In this document: positions 7,442-17,262 of the stretch, piece after piece | How the letters are laid out: every line of letters begins with the position of its first letter | Position numbering within the stretch: the stretch's first letter is position 1 | Source of the DNA: Williamsia sp. CHRR-6 | GTDB lineage: Bacteria > Actinomycetota > Actinomycetes > Mycobacteriales > Mycobacteriaceae | NCBI RefSeq assembly: GCF_018474015.1 | Contig: NZ_JAHCSG010000005.1 | Coordinates: 124,001-188,000, forward strand | DNA: 64,000 nucleotides | Reading direction: 5' to 3' | Made by a program: the position numbers and the translations under genes | The notes under the pieces: model-generated | Seen by the model: the letters and a program-made list of their open reading frames with translations, nothing else | What the model was told of the DNA's origin: nothing | The model's database searches: none

Positions 7442-7942
7442 ATGACAGTTTCAGCCCTGACGGTTCTGGTCGCTGCCGTGGTGGTGGTTGTCCTGGTGGT
7501 GGTGGCGGGTTGGGCGTATCGGACCGCCAACCGCCTCGATCGGTTGCACGTGCGGGTCGATCTGGCCTGGCAGGCGCTGGACGCGGCGTTGGCCCGACGC
7601 GCCGTGGTCGCGCGGACCATCGGGGCGGGCCTGGGCGTCGACGGACGCGAACTGGTCGCCGCAGCCGATCGGGCTGAACGCGCGCCGCGCGAGGAACGAG
7701 AGGCGGCCGAGAACGCACTCTCCGCCCACCTCGCCCACGTCGACACCGGCGCCCTGCGGTCGCAATTGGTGGCCGAGCTGGCCGACGCCGAGACCCGGGT
7801 GATGATCTCGCGTCGCTTCTACAACGACGCTGTCCGCGACACGCTCGCGTTGCGGCGGCGGCGGCCGGTGCGCTTGCTGCAGCTCGGCGGCACCGCCCCC
7901 CAACCGCGCTACCTGGAGATCGTCGAGCGCGTCGTCGCGTGA
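7442..7942 (+). CDS. LemA-like membrane-anchored protein
   Basis: A 166-residue protein with a strongly hydrophobic segment at about residues 4-24, then a helical, charged region. The stretch [20 protein letters not shown] and the C-terminal RFYNDAVRD...PRYLEI resemble the LemA family, whose members have a single N-terminal membrane helix and a cytoplasmic or exported helical bundle of unknown function. The ATG at 7442 has GGAG 9 bases upstream (7429-7432). The reading frame stays open upstream through the whole 22-bp array, but an extension there would be low-complexity and is not credited. The family match is by eye and partial; a generic one-helix membrane protein is the alternative. Confidence 0.65.
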   Translation: MTVSALTVLVAAVVVVVLVVVAGWAYRTANRLDRLHVRVDLAWQALDAALARRAVVARTIGAGLGVDGRELVAAADRAERAPREEREAAENALSAHLAHVDTGALRSQLVAELADAETRVMISRRFYNDAVRDTLALRRRRPVRLLQLGGTAPQPRYLEIVERVVA

Positions 7943-8100
7943 GGTGTGTCGAGTACCGCACGCCCGGCCGCAGGTCAGGCGGTCATCAGGGCCTAGAATC
8001 GCCCCTGGGGCCACACCACCCGGTGCTCGCCCCGTGGTCGTACCGTCCGTGGTCTTGTGGACATCGGAAGTGTCATGACAGCGTCGTCAAGGAGAACACT

Positions 8101-9021
8101 GTGAACAGCGTGGGAGTACCGAACAACGACCAGCAGCCCAGCGGTGCCGGTACCGCCCGGGTGAAGCGCGGAATGGCCGAGATGCTCAAGGGCGGCGTCA
8201 TCATGGACGTCGTCAACGCCGAGCAGGCCAAGATCGCCGAGGACGCCGGTGCGGTCGCGGTGATGGCTCTCGAGCGGGTGCCCGCCGACATCCGCGCCGA
8301 AGGCGGGGTGTCGCGGATGAGTGACCCCGACATGATCGACGGCATCATTGCCACCGTCTCCATCCCGGTCATGGCCAAGGCGCGCATCGGCCACTTCGTC
8401 GAGGCGCAGATCCTGCAGAGCCTGGGCGTGGACTACATCGACGAGTCCGAGGTGCTCACCCCGGCCGACTACAGCCACCACATCGACAAGTGGAAGTTCA
8501 CCGTTCCCTTCGTGTGCGGGGCAACCGGTCTCGGTGAGGCGCTGCGACGGATCACCGAGGGCGCGGCCATGATTCGGTCGAAAGGGGAGGCTGGCACCGG
8601 CGACGTCTCCAACGCCACCACCCACATGCGCACCATTCGCGACGAGATCAAGAAGCTGACCTCGCTGCCCGAGGACGAGCTGTACGTGGCGGCCAAGGAG
8701 CTCAGCGCCCCCTACGAGTTGGTCGCCGAGGTGGCCAAGGCCGGCCGACTGCCGGTGACGCTGTTCACCGCCGGTGGGATCGCCACCCCCGCCGACGCGG
8801 CGATGATGATGCAACTCGGCGCCGACGGCGTGTTCGTCGGGTCGGGGATCTTCAAATCTGGGAACCCCGCGCAGCGCGCCGCGGCCATCGTGCAGGCCAC
8901 CACCTTCTACGATGACCCCGACGTACTCGCCAAGGTCTCCCGCGGTCTCGGGGAGGCCATGGTCGGCATCAACGTCGAGTCGCTACCGGTCGATCACCGC
9001 CTGGCCGAGCGCGGCTGGTAG
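8101..9021 (+). CDS. pdxS: Pyridoxal 5'-phosphate synthase, lyase subunit
   Basis: Makes PLP from ribose 5-phosphate, glyceraldehyde 3-phosphate and ammonia supplied by PdxT, in a 12+12 complex in the cytoplasm. The 306-residue TIM barrel has both catalytic lysines: K93 in VMAKARIGH and K161 in RSKGEAGTG. The phosphate-binding glycines in [14 protein letters not shown] are also present. The GTG at 8101 has AAGGAGA about 6 bases upstream. A TAGAAT sequence at 7994-7999 could be its -10 element, though no good -35 is seen. Its partner pdxT is 1.8 kb downstream, separated by a PP2C phosphatase and a thioesterase, instead of adjacent. Confidence 0.97.
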   Translation: MNSVGVPNNDQQPSGAGTARVKRGMAEMLKGGVIMDVVNAEQAKIAEDAGAVAVMALERVPADIRAEGGVSRMSDPDMIDGIIATVSIPVMAKARIGHFVEAQILQSLGVDYIDESEVLTPADYSHHIDKWKFTVPFVCGATGLGEALRRITEGAAMIRSKGEAGTGDVSNATTHMRTIRDEIKKLTSLPEDELYVAAKELSAPYELVAEVAKAGRLPVTLFTAGGIATPADAAMMMQLGADGVFVGSGIFKSGNPAQRAAAIVQATTFYDDPDVLAKVSRGLGEAMVGINVESLPVDHRLAERGW

Positions 9022-9114
9022 TCCGCATGTGGTCGGGGGCAGTGGAACCGACACGGTCACCCGGGGGGGAAGTGTGCTCGTCAACTCGGAGCAGTGTCGC
9101 GAGCAGAACCGGGC

Positions 9115-9909
9115 ATGACCATGGAATCGATTCCCACCGTACGTAATTCGGCGGCCTCCGGGGTCCACGACTTCGACGGGTTCCGCGTCGAATGGTCGGC
9201 GGTCAGCGACGTCGGTCTGGTGCGTGAGGCCAACGAAGACGCCGCCTTGGTGGCGCGGCAGCGGTACCTGTTGGCCGACGGGATGGGTGGGCATGATCGA
9301 GGCGAGATCGCCAGTGAGGCGGTCCTCGCGGCGCTCGGTGCCGTGGTTCCCGGCGATCTGACGTCGACGCGAGCCGCGGTCCTCGACGCCCTCGATGTCG
9401 CCGCAGACGAAATCGACCACATCGACTCTCGTAACGGACGACGGGCTGGGACCACGGTCACCGGGGCGATGGTGGTCACCTATGACGGTGTGCCGCACTG
9501 GTTGGTGGTCAACATCGGAGACTCACGCACCTATCGGTGGTCGGAGTCCGAACTCGAGCAGGTGACCACCGATCACTCCCAGGTTCAGGAGTTGGTGGAG
9601 GCGGGTTTCCTCACCGCCGAGCAGGCCCGCGTCGACCCGCGCCGCAACGTGATCACCCGCGCGGTCGGGGCTGGGATGGACGCCGAGGCTGACTTCTTCG
9701 CGTTCCCGGTGGTCGTCGGCGACAAAGTTCTCATCTGTTCCGACGGTCTGACCGGTGAGCTGCCCGACTCCGAGATCTCCGACATCCTCGCCGACGCGCC
9801 CGACGCGGCCGCGGCGGCGTCGGAGCTGATCGCCGGAGCGCTGGCCCTCGGAGCCCGCGACAACGTGACGGTGATCGTCGCGGCCGTGAGTCGACTCGAC
9901 GACGTCTGA
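9115..9909 (+). CDS. PP2C-family serine/threonine protein phosphatase
   Basis: A soluble PPM phosphatase of 264 residues without membrane segments. Metal-binding and catalytic motifs are visible in order: VREANEDA near residue 34, LLADGMGGHDRG near 53, GTTVTGAMV near 107, VNIGDSRTY near 126, LICSDGLTG near 203 and ARDNVTVIV near the C-terminus. The family dephosphorylates Ser/Thr residues phosphorylated by Hanks-type kinases using Mn or Mg ions. No kinase gene is close by. The start is uncertain: GTG 9094, ATG 9115 and ATG 9121 are all in frame and none has a good ribosome-binding site. It lies between pdxS and tesB with its own leader of about 90 bases. Confidence 0.9.
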   Translation: MTMESIPTVRNSAASGVHDFDGFRVEWSAVSDVGLVREANEDAALVARQRYLLADGMGGHDRGEIASEAVLAALGAVVPGDLTSTRAAVLDALDVAADEIDHIDSRNGRRAGTTVTGAMVVTYDGVPHWLVVNIGDSRTYRWSESELEQVTTDHSQVQELVEAGFLTAEQARVDPRRNVITRAVGAGMDAEADFFAFPVVVGDKVLICSDGLTGELPDSEISDILADAPDAAAAASELIAGALALGARDNVTVIVAAVSRLDDV

Positions 9910-10027
9910 CCGGCCCGCCTGCGCGTGACCAGGTCCGACCAGCGTGGGCCGGTGCGCTCACCGTGCGCGGTCGCCGAATAGAGTGCGGTGGCGGTATGGC
10001 GGATTTGCGACGTAGAGGAGTCAACAG

Positions 10028-10870
10028 GTGGCGACCATCGAGGAGATCCTGCAGCTCGAACGGATCGACGACGACATCTTCCGCGGCAAGGCCAAGACCA
10101 GTCAGTTGCAGCGCACCTTCGGCGGGCAGGTCGCCGGGCAGGCGCTGATCGCCGCGACCCACACCGTGGAGACTCGCTACGAGGTGCATTCGCTGCACGG
10201 GTACTTTCTGCGTCCGGGTGACCCGGACGCGCCGACGATCTATCTGGTCGACCGCATCCGCGACGGCCGGTCGTTCACCACGCGGCGGGTGACCGGGGTG
10301 CAGTCGGGTGAGGCGATCTTCAGCATGTCGGCGTCGTTCGCGGTGCCGTCGGAGGGGCTGGTGCACCAGGACACCGTGCCTCCCGCGCCCGAACCCGAGA
10401 CCCTGCCCAACGAGGTGACGCTGCAGGCCTCGGTCTTCCGGGAATGGGAGAACTTCGATCTGCGGCTGGTTCCCGCGACCGACCTGGTGCGGGCTCCTTC
10501 CCTGGCCGCCCAGCAGCGGGTGTGGTTCAAGTACCGACATCCGCTGCCCGACGACCAGGTGTTCCACGTGTGCACGCTGGCCTATATGAGCGACATGACG
10601 CTGCTGGGTTCGGCGCGGGTGCCCCACCCCGACGTGATCCCGCAGAGCGCCTCCCTCGATCACGCGATGTGGTTCCTGCGGCCGTTCCGGGCCGACGAGT
10701 GGCTGCTCTACGACCAGACCTCTCCCTCGGCCGAAAGTGGTCGCGCACTGACCCAGGGCCGCATCTTCGACACCGCCGGGCGGATGGTCGCCGCGGTCAC
10801 CCAGGAGGGGCTGGCGCGCACCGGACGCCAGATGCCCACCGACCAATTCGCCAAGTCCGAGGGCGCGTGA
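10028..10870 (+). CDS. tesB: Acyl-CoA thioesterase II
   Basis: A double-hotdog protein of 280 residues that hydrolyses acyl-CoA to free fatty acid and CoA. The N-terminal hotdog contains [15 protein letters not shown] and the YFLRPGDP segment. The second half contains [20 protein letters not shown] and [11 protein letters not shown], where the catalytic Asp/Thr/Gln set of TesB proteins lies. The GTG at 10028 follows GAGGAG (10015-10020) at 7 bases. Its stop overlaps the pdxT GTG. In M. tuberculosis the same tesB-pdxT adjacency occurs, so the pairing is ancient, although no metabolic link to vitamin B6 is evident. Confidence 0.95.
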   Translation: MATIEEILQLERIDDDIFRGKAKTSQLQRTFGGQVAGQALIAATHTVETRYEVHSLHGYFLRPGDPDAPTIYLVDRIRDGRSFTTRRVTGVQSGEAIFSMSASFAVPSEGLVHQDTVPPAPEPETLPNEVTLQASVFREWENFDLRLVPATDLVRAPSLAAQQRVWFKYRHPLPDDQVFHVCTLAYMSDMTLLGSARVPHPDVIPQSASLDHAMWFLRPFRADEWLLYDQTSPSAESGRALTQGRIFDTAGRMVAAVTQEGLARTGRQMPTDQFAKSEGA

Positions 10871-11484
10871 GCCGCGAGCAACCGACGATCGGCGTGTTGG
10901 CCCTGCAGGGTGATGTCCGAGAACACGTTGCGGCACTGAACGATTGCGGTGCCACAGCGGTGGCGGTGCGCCGGCCCAGTGAGCTGCACGCCGTTGACGG
11001 GATCGTCATCCCGGGCGGTGAATCGACCACGATGAGCAGGCTGCTGGAGCTGGTCGGGCTGCTAGATCCGCTGCGGGCCCGGCTGGCGCAGGGGCTACCG
11101 GCGTATGGCTCGTGCGCCGGGATGATCCTGCTGGCCTCCGACGTCCTCGACACCCGCCCCGACGCCCATCACCTCGACGCGATCGACATCACCGTGCGGC
11201 GCAACGCCTTCGGACGCCAAGTGCAGTCGTTCGAGACCGATCTCGACGTGCGCACGATCAACGGCCCGCCGATGCGGGCGGTGTTCATCCGGGCACCCTG
11301 GGTGGAGAGGGTGGGGGCAGGAGTGGAGGTGTTGGCCACCGTGCCCGACGGTCCGGCCGCCGGCCGGGTGGTGGCGGTGCGTCAGGGTGCGGTGTTGGCC
11401 TCGTCGTTTCACCCCGAGATGACCGGAGACCGACGGTTGCACGAACTCTTCGTGTCCATGGTGCGGGTAGGATCGGGCGGTTGA
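10867..11484 (+). CDS. pdxT: Pyridoxal 5'-phosphate synthase, glutaminase subunit
   Basis: The class I glutamine amidotransferase that releases ammonia from glutamine and channels it to PdxS. It has 205 residues with the catalytic triad C83 (GSCAGM), H182 and E184 (SFHPEMTGD), and the GGEST oxyanion-region motif near residue 47. It begins in a 4-base overlap with tesB (GTGA), indicating translational coupling. The yebC gene follows 33 bases later with its own ribosome-binding site. Confidence 0.96.
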   Translation: MSREQPTIGVLALQGDVREHVAALNDCGATAVAVRRPSELHAVDGIVIPGGESTTMSRLLELVGLLDPLRARLAQGLPAYGSCAGMILLASDVLDTRPDAHHLDAIDITVRRNAFGRQVQSFETDLDVRTINGPPMRAVFIRAPWVERVGAGVEVLATVPDGPAAGRVVAVRQGAVLASSFHPEMTGDRRLHELFVSMVRVGSGG

Positions 11485-11517
11485 CGGACACGTGTCGGTG
11501 AGAAAGGGGCGACCTCG

Positions 11518-12270
11518 ATGAGCGGCCATTCCAAGTGGGCCACCACCAAGCACAAGAAGGCGGTGATCGACGCCAAACGCGGCAAGATGTTCGCGAAGAT
11601 GATCAAGAACATCGAGGTGGCGGCCCGTACTGGTGGCGGTGACCCTGCGGGCAACCCGACTCTGTTCGACGCCATCCAGAAGGCCAAGAAGTCCTCGGTC
11701 CCCAACGACAACATCGAGCGCGCCCGCAAACGCGGCGGCGGCGAAGAAGCCGGTGGCGCCGACTGGCAGACCATCATGTACGAGGGCTACGGCCCCAACG
11801 GGGTGGCCGTGCTCATCGAGTGCCTCACCGACAACCGCAACCGCGCAGCCGGCGAGGTGCGCACCGCCATGACCCGCAACGGCGGCAACATGGCCGATCC
11901 GGGATCGGTGTCCTACCTGTTCGCCCGCAAGGGCGTGGTGACCTTGGAGAAGGCAGGCCAAACCGAGGACGACATCCTGATGGCTGTGCTCGACGCCGGC
12001 GCCGAAGAGGTCAGCGACCTCGGCGACTCCTTCGAGATCATCAGTGAGCCAACCGATCTCATCGCAGTTCGGACCGCGCTGCAGGAGGCCGGGATCGAGT
12101 ACGACTCCGCCGAGGCCAGCTTCCGGGCGTCGGTCGAGGTGGCTGTCGACGCCGACGGTGCGCGCAAGGTGTTCAAGCTCATCGACGCTCTCGAAGACTC
12201 CGACGACGTGCAGAACGTCTACAGCAACGTCGACATCAGCGACGAGGTCCTCGCCGAGCTCGACGCCTGA
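11518..12270 (+). CDS. yebC: YebC/PmpR-family protein (DUF28)
   Basis: A 250-residue cytoplasmic protein beginning with the diagnostic [14 protein letters not shown] and followed by [15 protein letters not shown] and [11 protein letters not shown], which define the YebC family. Members were long called transcriptional regulators; recent work links YebC-type proteins to translation of difficult proline stretches. It sits between pdxT and the ruvCAB locus, the usual actinobacterial position. GAAAGGGG about 8 bases before the ATG is its ribosome-binding site. Confidence 0.95.
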   Translation: MSGHSKWATTKHKKAVIDAKRGKMFAKMIKNIEVAARTGGGDPAGNPTLFDAIQKAKKSSVPNDNIERARKRGGGEEAGGADWQTIMYEGYGPNGVAVLIECLTDNRNRAAGEVRTAMTRNGGNMADPGSVSYLFARKGVVTLEKAGQTEDDILMAVLDAGAEEVSDLGDSFEIISEPTDLIAVRTALQEAGIEYDSAEASFRASVEVAVDADGARKVFKLIDALEDSDDVQNVYSNVDISDEVLAELDA

Positions 12271-12274
12271 GCGG

Positions 12275-12697
12275 ATGCCGATGCGTCTCGACGATTCCGA
12301 GAGCCCGATCAGTCGTGGCGACCTCGCACCGATCGAGCGCATGTACGAAGCTGCGCTGCCCACCGCCGTCACCGAGTTCTACCTGGCCAACAACGGGGGA
12401 TACCCGGCGGGCAATCGAGTCCGAGGCGATGAGTTCATCTTCTCCATCAACGGATTCCATCCCATCAAGCACGGCGCGTTACCGATCGAGCAACTCGCCA
12501 GGGACTATCTGGAATCAACTCCGAGCCTTGCCGGGATGTTGCCGTTCGCCTACGACGACGGTGGCAACGGGTTCATGCTCTCACTACGCAGCCACGATCG
12601 AGGCCACATCTACCTGTGGCTGCACCAAGAGGACCGGCTGATGTCGGTGTGCCGGGACTTCGACACCTTTCTGGCTGGCGTGTATCTGGACGAATGA
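12275..12697 (+). CDS. SUKH (SMI1/KNR4)-family protein
   Basis: A 140-residue protein starting 4 bases after the yebC stop; an in-frame ATG at 12281 would shorten it by two residues. The segment [23 protein letters not shown] matches the SUKH fold signature (E..LP..Y..FL..NGG). The later [15 protein letters not shown] also suits the family. SUKH-1 proteins are mostly immunity proteins against polymorphic or contact-dependent toxins, but no toxin gene is visible here. Its location between the conserved yebC and ruvC genes suggests an accessory insertion. Base composition is somewhat less GC-rich than in the neighbours, which fits acquisition but is weak evidence. A housekeeping role cannot be excluded. 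Confidence 0.75.
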   Translation: MPMRLDDSESPISRGDLAPIERMYEAALPTAVTEFYLANNGGYPAGNRVRGDEFIFSINGFHPIKHGALPIEQLARDYLESTPSLAGMLPFAYDDGGNGFMLSLRSHDRGHIYLWLHQEDRLMSVCRDFDTFLAGVYLDE

Positions 12698-12754
12698 CGT
12701 TCTTGCCGCGCAACTGCGCTCGTGTTGATCACCGAGACCGTCGCGCGTCGCCGC

Positions 12755-12760
12755 TACAAT
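12755..12760 (+). promoter_or_regulatory. Predicted -10 element of ruvCAB
   Basis: TACAAT is 2 bases upstream of the SOS box, so the start point would fall inside the LexA site. No convincing -35 is seen at 16-18 bases. Confidence 0.45.
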
Positions 12761-12761
12761 C

Positions 12762-12777
12762 TCGAACAATTGTTCGT
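12762..12777 (+). promoter_or_regulatory. LexA-binding SOS box before ruvC
   Basis: TCGAACAATTGTTCGT fits the actinobacterial SOS box TCGAAC-N4-GTTCGA at all but the last base and contains a perfect 14-base palindrome. It ends 18 bases before the ruvC GTG and adjoins the predicted -10. LexA bound here would block ruvCAB until DNA damage, as reported for mycobacteria. Confidence 0.88.
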
Positions 12778-12795
12778 CTGAGGTGGAGGTGGCGT

Positions 12796-13359
12796 GTGCG
12801 CGTGATGGGTGTCGACCCGGGTCTCACCCGATGCGGAATCGCGCTGGTGGAATCGGGGGCCGGTCGCTCGGTGACCGCGCTGGACGTCGACGTGGTGCGC
12901 ACCCCCGCCGACATGGACCTGTCCGAGCGGTTGTTGGCCATCCACACCGCAGCCGTGCACTGGCTCGACACCCACGCGCCCGAGGTGGTCGCCATCGAGC
13001 GAGTCTTCGCTCAGAATCAGGTGAGCACCGCCATGGGGACCGCGCAGGCCGGCGGCGTGATCGCCCTGGCCGCTGCGCAACGTGGCGTGCCGGTGCGATT
13101 TCACACGCCCAGCGAGGTGAAAGCGGCGGTCACCGGCAGTGGGCGGGCCGACAAAGCGCAGGTGACGGCCATGGTCACCCGGATCCTGGGGATGCAGACC
13201 GCGCCCAAACCCGCCGATGCCGCCGATGCGTTGGCGTTGGCGATCTGCCACTGCTGGCGCGGGCCGATGGTCGAACGGATGGCCGCGGCACAGGCGCAGG
13301 CACGGGCGGCGCGGGCCACCCACCTCGCCCGGGTGGCGGCGGCCCGGGGCGCGCGATGA
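12796..13359 (+). CDS. ruvC: Crossover junction endodeoxyribonuclease RuvC
   Basis: Resolves Holliday junctions by paired nicks in concert with RuvAB. The 187-residue RNase H-like nuclease has the catalytic acids D7 (VMGVDPG), E68 (VAIERVF) and the paired aspartates in [16 protein letters not shown]. The GTG at 12796 is preferred because GAGG lies about 7 bases upstream; GTG 12802 and ATG 12805 are possible. The C-terminal tail is rich in Ala and Arg. The stop overlaps the ruvA ATG by 4 bases. Confidence 0.96.
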   Translation: MRVMGVDPGLTRCGIALVESGAGRSVTALDVDVVRTPADMDLSERLLAIHTAAVHWLDTHAPEVVAIERVFAQNQVSTAMGTAQAGGVIALAAAQRGVPVRFHTPSEVKAAVTGSGRADKAQVTAMVTRILGMQTAPKPADAADALALAICHCWRGPMVERMAAAQAQARAARATHLARVAAARGAR

Positions 13360-13958
13360 TCGCGTCCCTGCGCGGTCCTGTGCTCGACGTGGCCCTCGAT
13401 CACCTGATCATCGAGTGCGCCGGCGTCGGCTACCGGGTGCTCGCCACACCGTCCACGCTGGCCGGGGTGTCTCGCGGCGCCGAGACGACGCTGCTGACCA
13501 CGATGATCGTGCGCGAGGACTCGATGACCCTCTACGGGTTCACCGGCTCTGATGCCCGCGACCTGTTCACGCTGCTGCAGACGGTGACCGGGGTGGGTCC
13601 GCGTCTGGCGATGGCCACCCTGGCCGTCCTCGAACCCGACGCGCTGCGGCGGGCACTGGCCGACTCCGACGTCAAGGCACTGTGCACGGTGCCCGGTGTC
13701 GGCAAGCGGGTCGCCGAGCGCCTCGTGGTGGAGTTGCGCGACAAGGTGAGTCGGCCCTCCGGGGAGGTGGTGGCGGGCGCACCGGTCGGCACCTCGCTGT
13801 CGGTGGCCGATCAGGTGGTCGAAGCGCTTGTGGGACTGGGCTTTCCAGCACCGGCCGCCGAGCGTGCCGTGGCCTCGGTCGTCGCCGGTGATCCCGACGC
13901 CGACTCGGCGACCGTGCTGCGGGCGGGCCTGGCGTTGCTGGGCAAGGGGGCACGATGA
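13356..13958 (+). CDS. ruvA: Holliday junction branch migration protein RuvA
   Basis: A 200-residue junction-binding protein. It shows the N-terminal OB-fold domain (MIASLRGPV start), two helix-hairpin-helix motifs around [12 protein letters not shown] and [13 protein letters not shown], a flexible linker and the C-terminal domain that contacts RuvB. It overlaps ruvC and ruvB by 4 bases each (ATGA), so the three subunits are translated together under the SOS promoter. Confidence 0.97.
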   Translation: MIASLRGPVLDVALDHLIIECAGVGYRVLATPSTLAGVSRGAETTLLTTMIVREDSMTLYGFTGSDARDLFTLLQTVTGVGPRLAMATLAVLEPDALRRALADSDVKALCTVPGVGKRVAERLVVELRDKVSRPSGEVVAGAPVGTSLSVADQVVEALVGLGFPAPAAERAVASVVAGDPDADSATVLRAGLALLGKGAR

Positions 13959-15049
13959 CCGACGCCGACCCAGCCGGGTTCGATCCCGAGGAACGTGATG
14001 TGAATCCGTATGCGGTCACCTCAGACGGCGAGCTGGACTCCAGCCTGCGGCCGCGGAGTCTTGGTGACTTCATCGGTCAACCGCGCGTGTGCGAACAGCT
14101 GGAGCTGGTGTTGGCCGGAGCGCGGGGGCGCGGCGGGACGCCAGATCACATCCTGTTGTCGGGTCCGCCGGGTCTGGGCAAGACCTCGTTGGCCATGATC
14201 ATCGCCGGGGAGATGGGCTCAGCCATCCGCGTCACCTCGGGTCCCGCGCTCGAACGTGCCGGTGATCTCGCGGCGATGCTGTCGAACCTGGTCGAGGGTG
14301 ACGTGTTGTTCATCGACGAGATCCACCGCATCGCCCGGCCAGCCGAGGAAATGCTGTATCTCGCGATGGAGGACTACCGGGTGGACGTGGTGGTGGGCAA
14401 AGGTCCTGGCGCCACCTCCATACCGCTGGACGTGGCGCCGTTCACCCTGGTCGGCGCCACCACCCGGTCGGGGTCGCTGACCGGGCCGCTGCGTGACCGC
14501 TTCGGGTTCACCGCGCACATGGAGTTCTACGAGCCCGCCGAACTCGAGCTGGTGCTCAGCCGTTCGGCGGGCATCCTCGGGGTTCGCATCGAGCCTGATG
14601 CAGGCGCCGAGATCGCCCGTCGATCGCGGGGGACACCCCGTATCGCCAACCGCCTGTTGCGCCGGGTCCGCGACTATGCCGAGGTGCGCGGGGACGGTCT
14701 GGTCACCCTGGCCGTGGCGCGCGCGGCGCTGGCCGTCTACGACGTCGACGAGCAGGGATTCGACCGACTGGACCGGGCTGTGCTGACCGCGCTGGTCAAG
14801 GGTTTCGGCGGGGGACCGGTGGGCGTGTCCACGCTGGCGGTGGCAGTCGGGGAGGAGCCGGCGACCGTCGAGGAAGTGTGTGAACCGTTCCTGGTCCGTG
14901 CGGGCATGGTCGCGCGCACCCCACGCGGTCGAGTGGCCACCGCCGCGGCGTGGCGACACCTCGACCTCACCCCGCCCGCGGGCGCGATGCAGGGGGCATT
15001 CGGTGTTCGGGTGCGCGACACCGACACCCTTTTCGACCCCGATCTCTGA
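13955..15049 (+). CDS. ruvB: Holliday junction branch migration ATPase RuvB
   Basis: The AAA+ motor that drives branch migration. The 364-residue protein has Walker [13 protein letters not shown], Walker B LFIDEIHR, sensor 1 GATTRSG, the arginine finger region PLRDRFG and a C-terminal winged helix. The first 20 residues are an extension relative to E. coli RuvB. It is the last gene of ruvCAB; a 164-base gap before yajC holds no obvious terminator. Confidence 0.97.
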   Translation: MTDADPAGFDPEERDVNPYAVTSDGELDSSLRPRSLGDFIGQPRVCEQLELVLAGARGRGGTPDHILLSGPPGLGKTSLAMIIAGEMGSAIRVTSGPALERAGDLAAMLSNLVEGDVLFIDEIHRIARPAEEMLYLAMEDYRVDVVVGKGPGATSIPLDVAPFTLVGATTRSGSLTGPLRDRFGFTAHMEFYEPAELELVLSRSAGILGVRIEPDAGAEIARRSRGTPRIANRLLRRVRDYAEVRGDGLVTLAVARAALAVYDVDEQGFDRLDRAVLTALVKGFGGGPVGVSTLAVAVGEEPATVEEVCEPFLVRAGMVARTPRGRVATAAAWRHLDLTPPAGAMQGAFGVRVRDTDTLFDPDL

Positions 15050-15213
15050 TGCCGATGGGTGACGTAGGTCTCCTGCAGGGGTGATCGCTCTCGCTCGAGC
15101 GTGGCACACTGATGGCGCAGGCGTCGTGCACACCATGCCCGACGCCGTGGCCATCGGCCCCGGTCGATGCCGTCCCGTCTCCGTCATCAACACCCCAAGG
15201 ACTGTTTTCCACC

Positions 15214-15591
15214 ATGGAGTTGCTCTTCCCCATCCTGCTCGTCGTCCTTGCCGTCTTCATGTTCCTGTCGGTCCGGCGGCAGAAGAAGATGGCCGCCGAG
15301 ATCCAGGAGATGCAGGACTCGCTACAGCCCGGCGCCCGCGTGCAGACCACCTCGGGCACCTACGCCACCGTGGTCGCCGTCGGGGACGGTGTGGTCGACC
15401 TCGAGTTGGCCCCGGGTGTCGTCACCCGGTGGAACCGCCTGGCCGTGCGTGAGGTGGTGCACCCTGATGACGTCGCGACCTCGTTCCCCGGCGTCGACAC
15501 CAGCGATTACGACGACTACGACGAATCCGACGATCACGATGACGTCGATTCGCGCGTCGAACTGGACAAGAAGGCCGAACGCGACAACTGA
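15214..15591 (+). CDS. yajC: Preprotein translocase subunit YajC
   Basis: A 125-residue membrane protein with one N-terminal transmembrane helix (about residues 2-20), then RRQKKMAAEIQEMQDSL and the GARVQTTSGTYATVV signature of YajC. The C-terminal 35 residues are very acidic, rich in Asp and Tyr. YajC associates with SecDF and improves protein export. The ATG at 15214 opens directly with the membrane helix; earlier in-frame starts would add a non-conserved stretch. It heads the yajC-secD-secF set. Confidence 0.92.
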   Translation: MELLFPILLVVLAVFMFLSVRRQKKMAAEIQEMQDSLQPGARVQTTSGTYATVVAVGDGVVDLELAPGVVTRWNRLAVREVVHPDDVATSFPGVDTSDYDDYDESDDHDDVDSRVELDKKAERDN

Positions 15592-15705
15592 GGTCCCCGG
15601 GGTGACCTGCGGTGCGCAGCGGTGCCGAGGTGACCACGTAGCCTGTCGTGCGGACCGCCGGGACCATCGGTCGGTCGAGCACAAATCCGAGGAGTCGTAA
15701 CCAGC

Positions 15706-17262
15706 GTGGCAACGTCCAAGCGTGAGATCCCGCCGTCACGGCCGTTGATCGCGTTCTTCGCCCTGATGATCATCGTGTACGTGTTGGTGTTCTTCACCGG
15801 CAATGGCTCTCTCAAACCGAAACTGGGGATCGACCTTCAGGGCGGGACCCAGGTCACCCTGACCGCTCGTACCCCGGACGGGAAAGCGCCGTCGAAGAGC
15901 CAGCTCGACAAGGCCAAACAGATCATCGAGCAGCGCGTGAACGGGCTCGGCGTGTCGGGGTCGGAAGTGGTCACCAACGGCGACAACCTGGTGATCACCG
16001 TGCCCGGCAAGGACGGTCGACAGGCCCGGGCGTTGGGCCAGACGGCCCGGTTGTACGTGCGACCGGTGGAGCAGGTCGTGGCCGCCACCCCGCAGAAACC
16101 GACCACGCCCCCGCCCGGACAAACCGTGGCCCAGGCCATCGCCGAAGCCAAGAAGCTTCGTCAGGCCCCGAAGACCGCCAAGCCTGATGCTCTGGTAGCG
16201 CAGCTGGCCAAGACCGACTGCGATCCGAAGACCGTGGACCCGTTGCAGGGCAACGACGATCCCGAGCAGTACCTCGTCGCGTGCTCGGAGGACGGCAAAG
16301 AGGTGTACCTGCTGGCGCCGCAGATCATCGACGGCCGCGACATCGGGGACGCGTCGGCGGGTACCAATCCGCAGTCGCTGGGTGAGTGGATCGTCAACGT
16401 CTCGTTCAAGAACAAGGCCAAGGACTTCTGGCCCGACTACACCGGCAAGAACGTCGGCAAGCAGACCGCGTTCACCCTCGACTCCCGAGTGGTCAGTGCC
16501 CCACAGATCCAGGGCGCCATCACCACGCCCAGCACCGAGGTCAGTGGGAACTTCACCCAGGCCACCGCCAAAGACCTGGCCAACGTCTTGAAGTACGGCT
16601 CACTTCCATTGTCGTTCAAGTCATCTGATGCACAGACCATCTCGGCGACCCTGGGCCTGGCGTCGCTACGGGCCGGCTTGATCGCCGGCGCTATCGGGTT
16701 GGTGGCGGTGTTGCTCTACGCCCTGCTCTACTACCGGATGCTCGGCTTCTTGACCATGCTGTCGCTGATCGCCTCGGGTGTGATGGTGTACGGGATCCTG
16801 GTCCTACTGGGCCGCTCCATCGGCTTCACCCTCGATCTGTCCGGCATCGCCGGTCTCATCATCGGTATCGGCATGACCGCCGACTCGTTCGTCGTCTACT
16901 TCGAACGCATCAAGGACGAGATGCGTGAGGGCCGAAGTTTCCGATCGTCGGTGCCTCGCGGCTGGGTGCGAGCACGCCGCACCATCTGGTCGGGTAACGC
17001 GGTCAGCTTCATCGCCGCCGCCGCCATCTACTTCCTGGCCATCGGCCAGGTACGTGGCTTCGCGTTCACCCTCGGTCTGACGACCATCCTCGACCTCGTC
17101 GTGGTCTTCCTGGTCACCAACCCGTTGGTGGTGTTGGCCAGTCGGTCGAACTTCCTGTCCCGGCCCGAGGTTGTCGGCCTCGGCGGTGTCGCGCAGGTCG
17201 CCAAGGAGCGTCGCCTGGCCGCCAACCGCAGCGCCACCCTGGAGAAGGAGAGCGCTCGATGA
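15706..17262 (+). CDS. secD: Protein translocase subunit SecD
   Basis: An RND-type membrane protein of 518 residues that uses the proton gradient to help release exported proteins outside. A first transmembrane helix at about 15-32 is followed by [13 protein letters not shown], a large extracytoplasmic domain, and five more helices in the C-terminal half containing [20 protein letters not shown]. The periplasmic loop contains a Pro/Thr/Lys-rich insert near residues 125-165. GTG 15706 follows GAGGAG at 11 bases, slightly long. The stop overlaps the secF ATG. Confidence 0.96.
   Translation: MATSKREIPPSRPLIAFFALMIIVYVLVFFTGNGSLKPKLGIDLQGGTQVTLTARTPDGKAPSKSQLDKAKQIIEQRVNGLGVSGSEVVTNGDNLVITVPGKDGRQARALGQTARLYVRPVEQVVAATPQKPTTPPPGQTVAQAIAEAKKLRQAPKTAKPDALVAQLAKTDCDPKTVDPLQGNDDPEQYLVACSEDGKEVYLLAPQIIDGRDIGDASAGTNPQSLGEWIVNVSFKNKAKDFWPDYTGKNVGKQTAFTLDSRVVSAPQIQGAITTPSTEVSGNFTQATAKDLANVLKYGSLPLSFKSSDAQTISATLGLASLRAGLIAGAIGLVAVLLYALLYYRMLGFLTMLSLIASGVMVYGILVLLGRSIGFTLDLSGIAGLIIGIGMTADSFVVYFERIKDEMREGRSFRSSVPRGWVRARRTIWSGNAVSFIAAAAIYFLAIGQVRGFAFTLGLTTILDLVVVFLVTNPLVVLASRSNFLSRPEVVGLGGVAQVAKERRLAANRSATLEKESAR

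Noticed and set aside
7442-7942. MutT/Nudix gene after pimA as in M. tuberculosis
   Set aside because: No Nudix box GX5EX7REUXEEXGU is present; the sequence resembles LemA instead.
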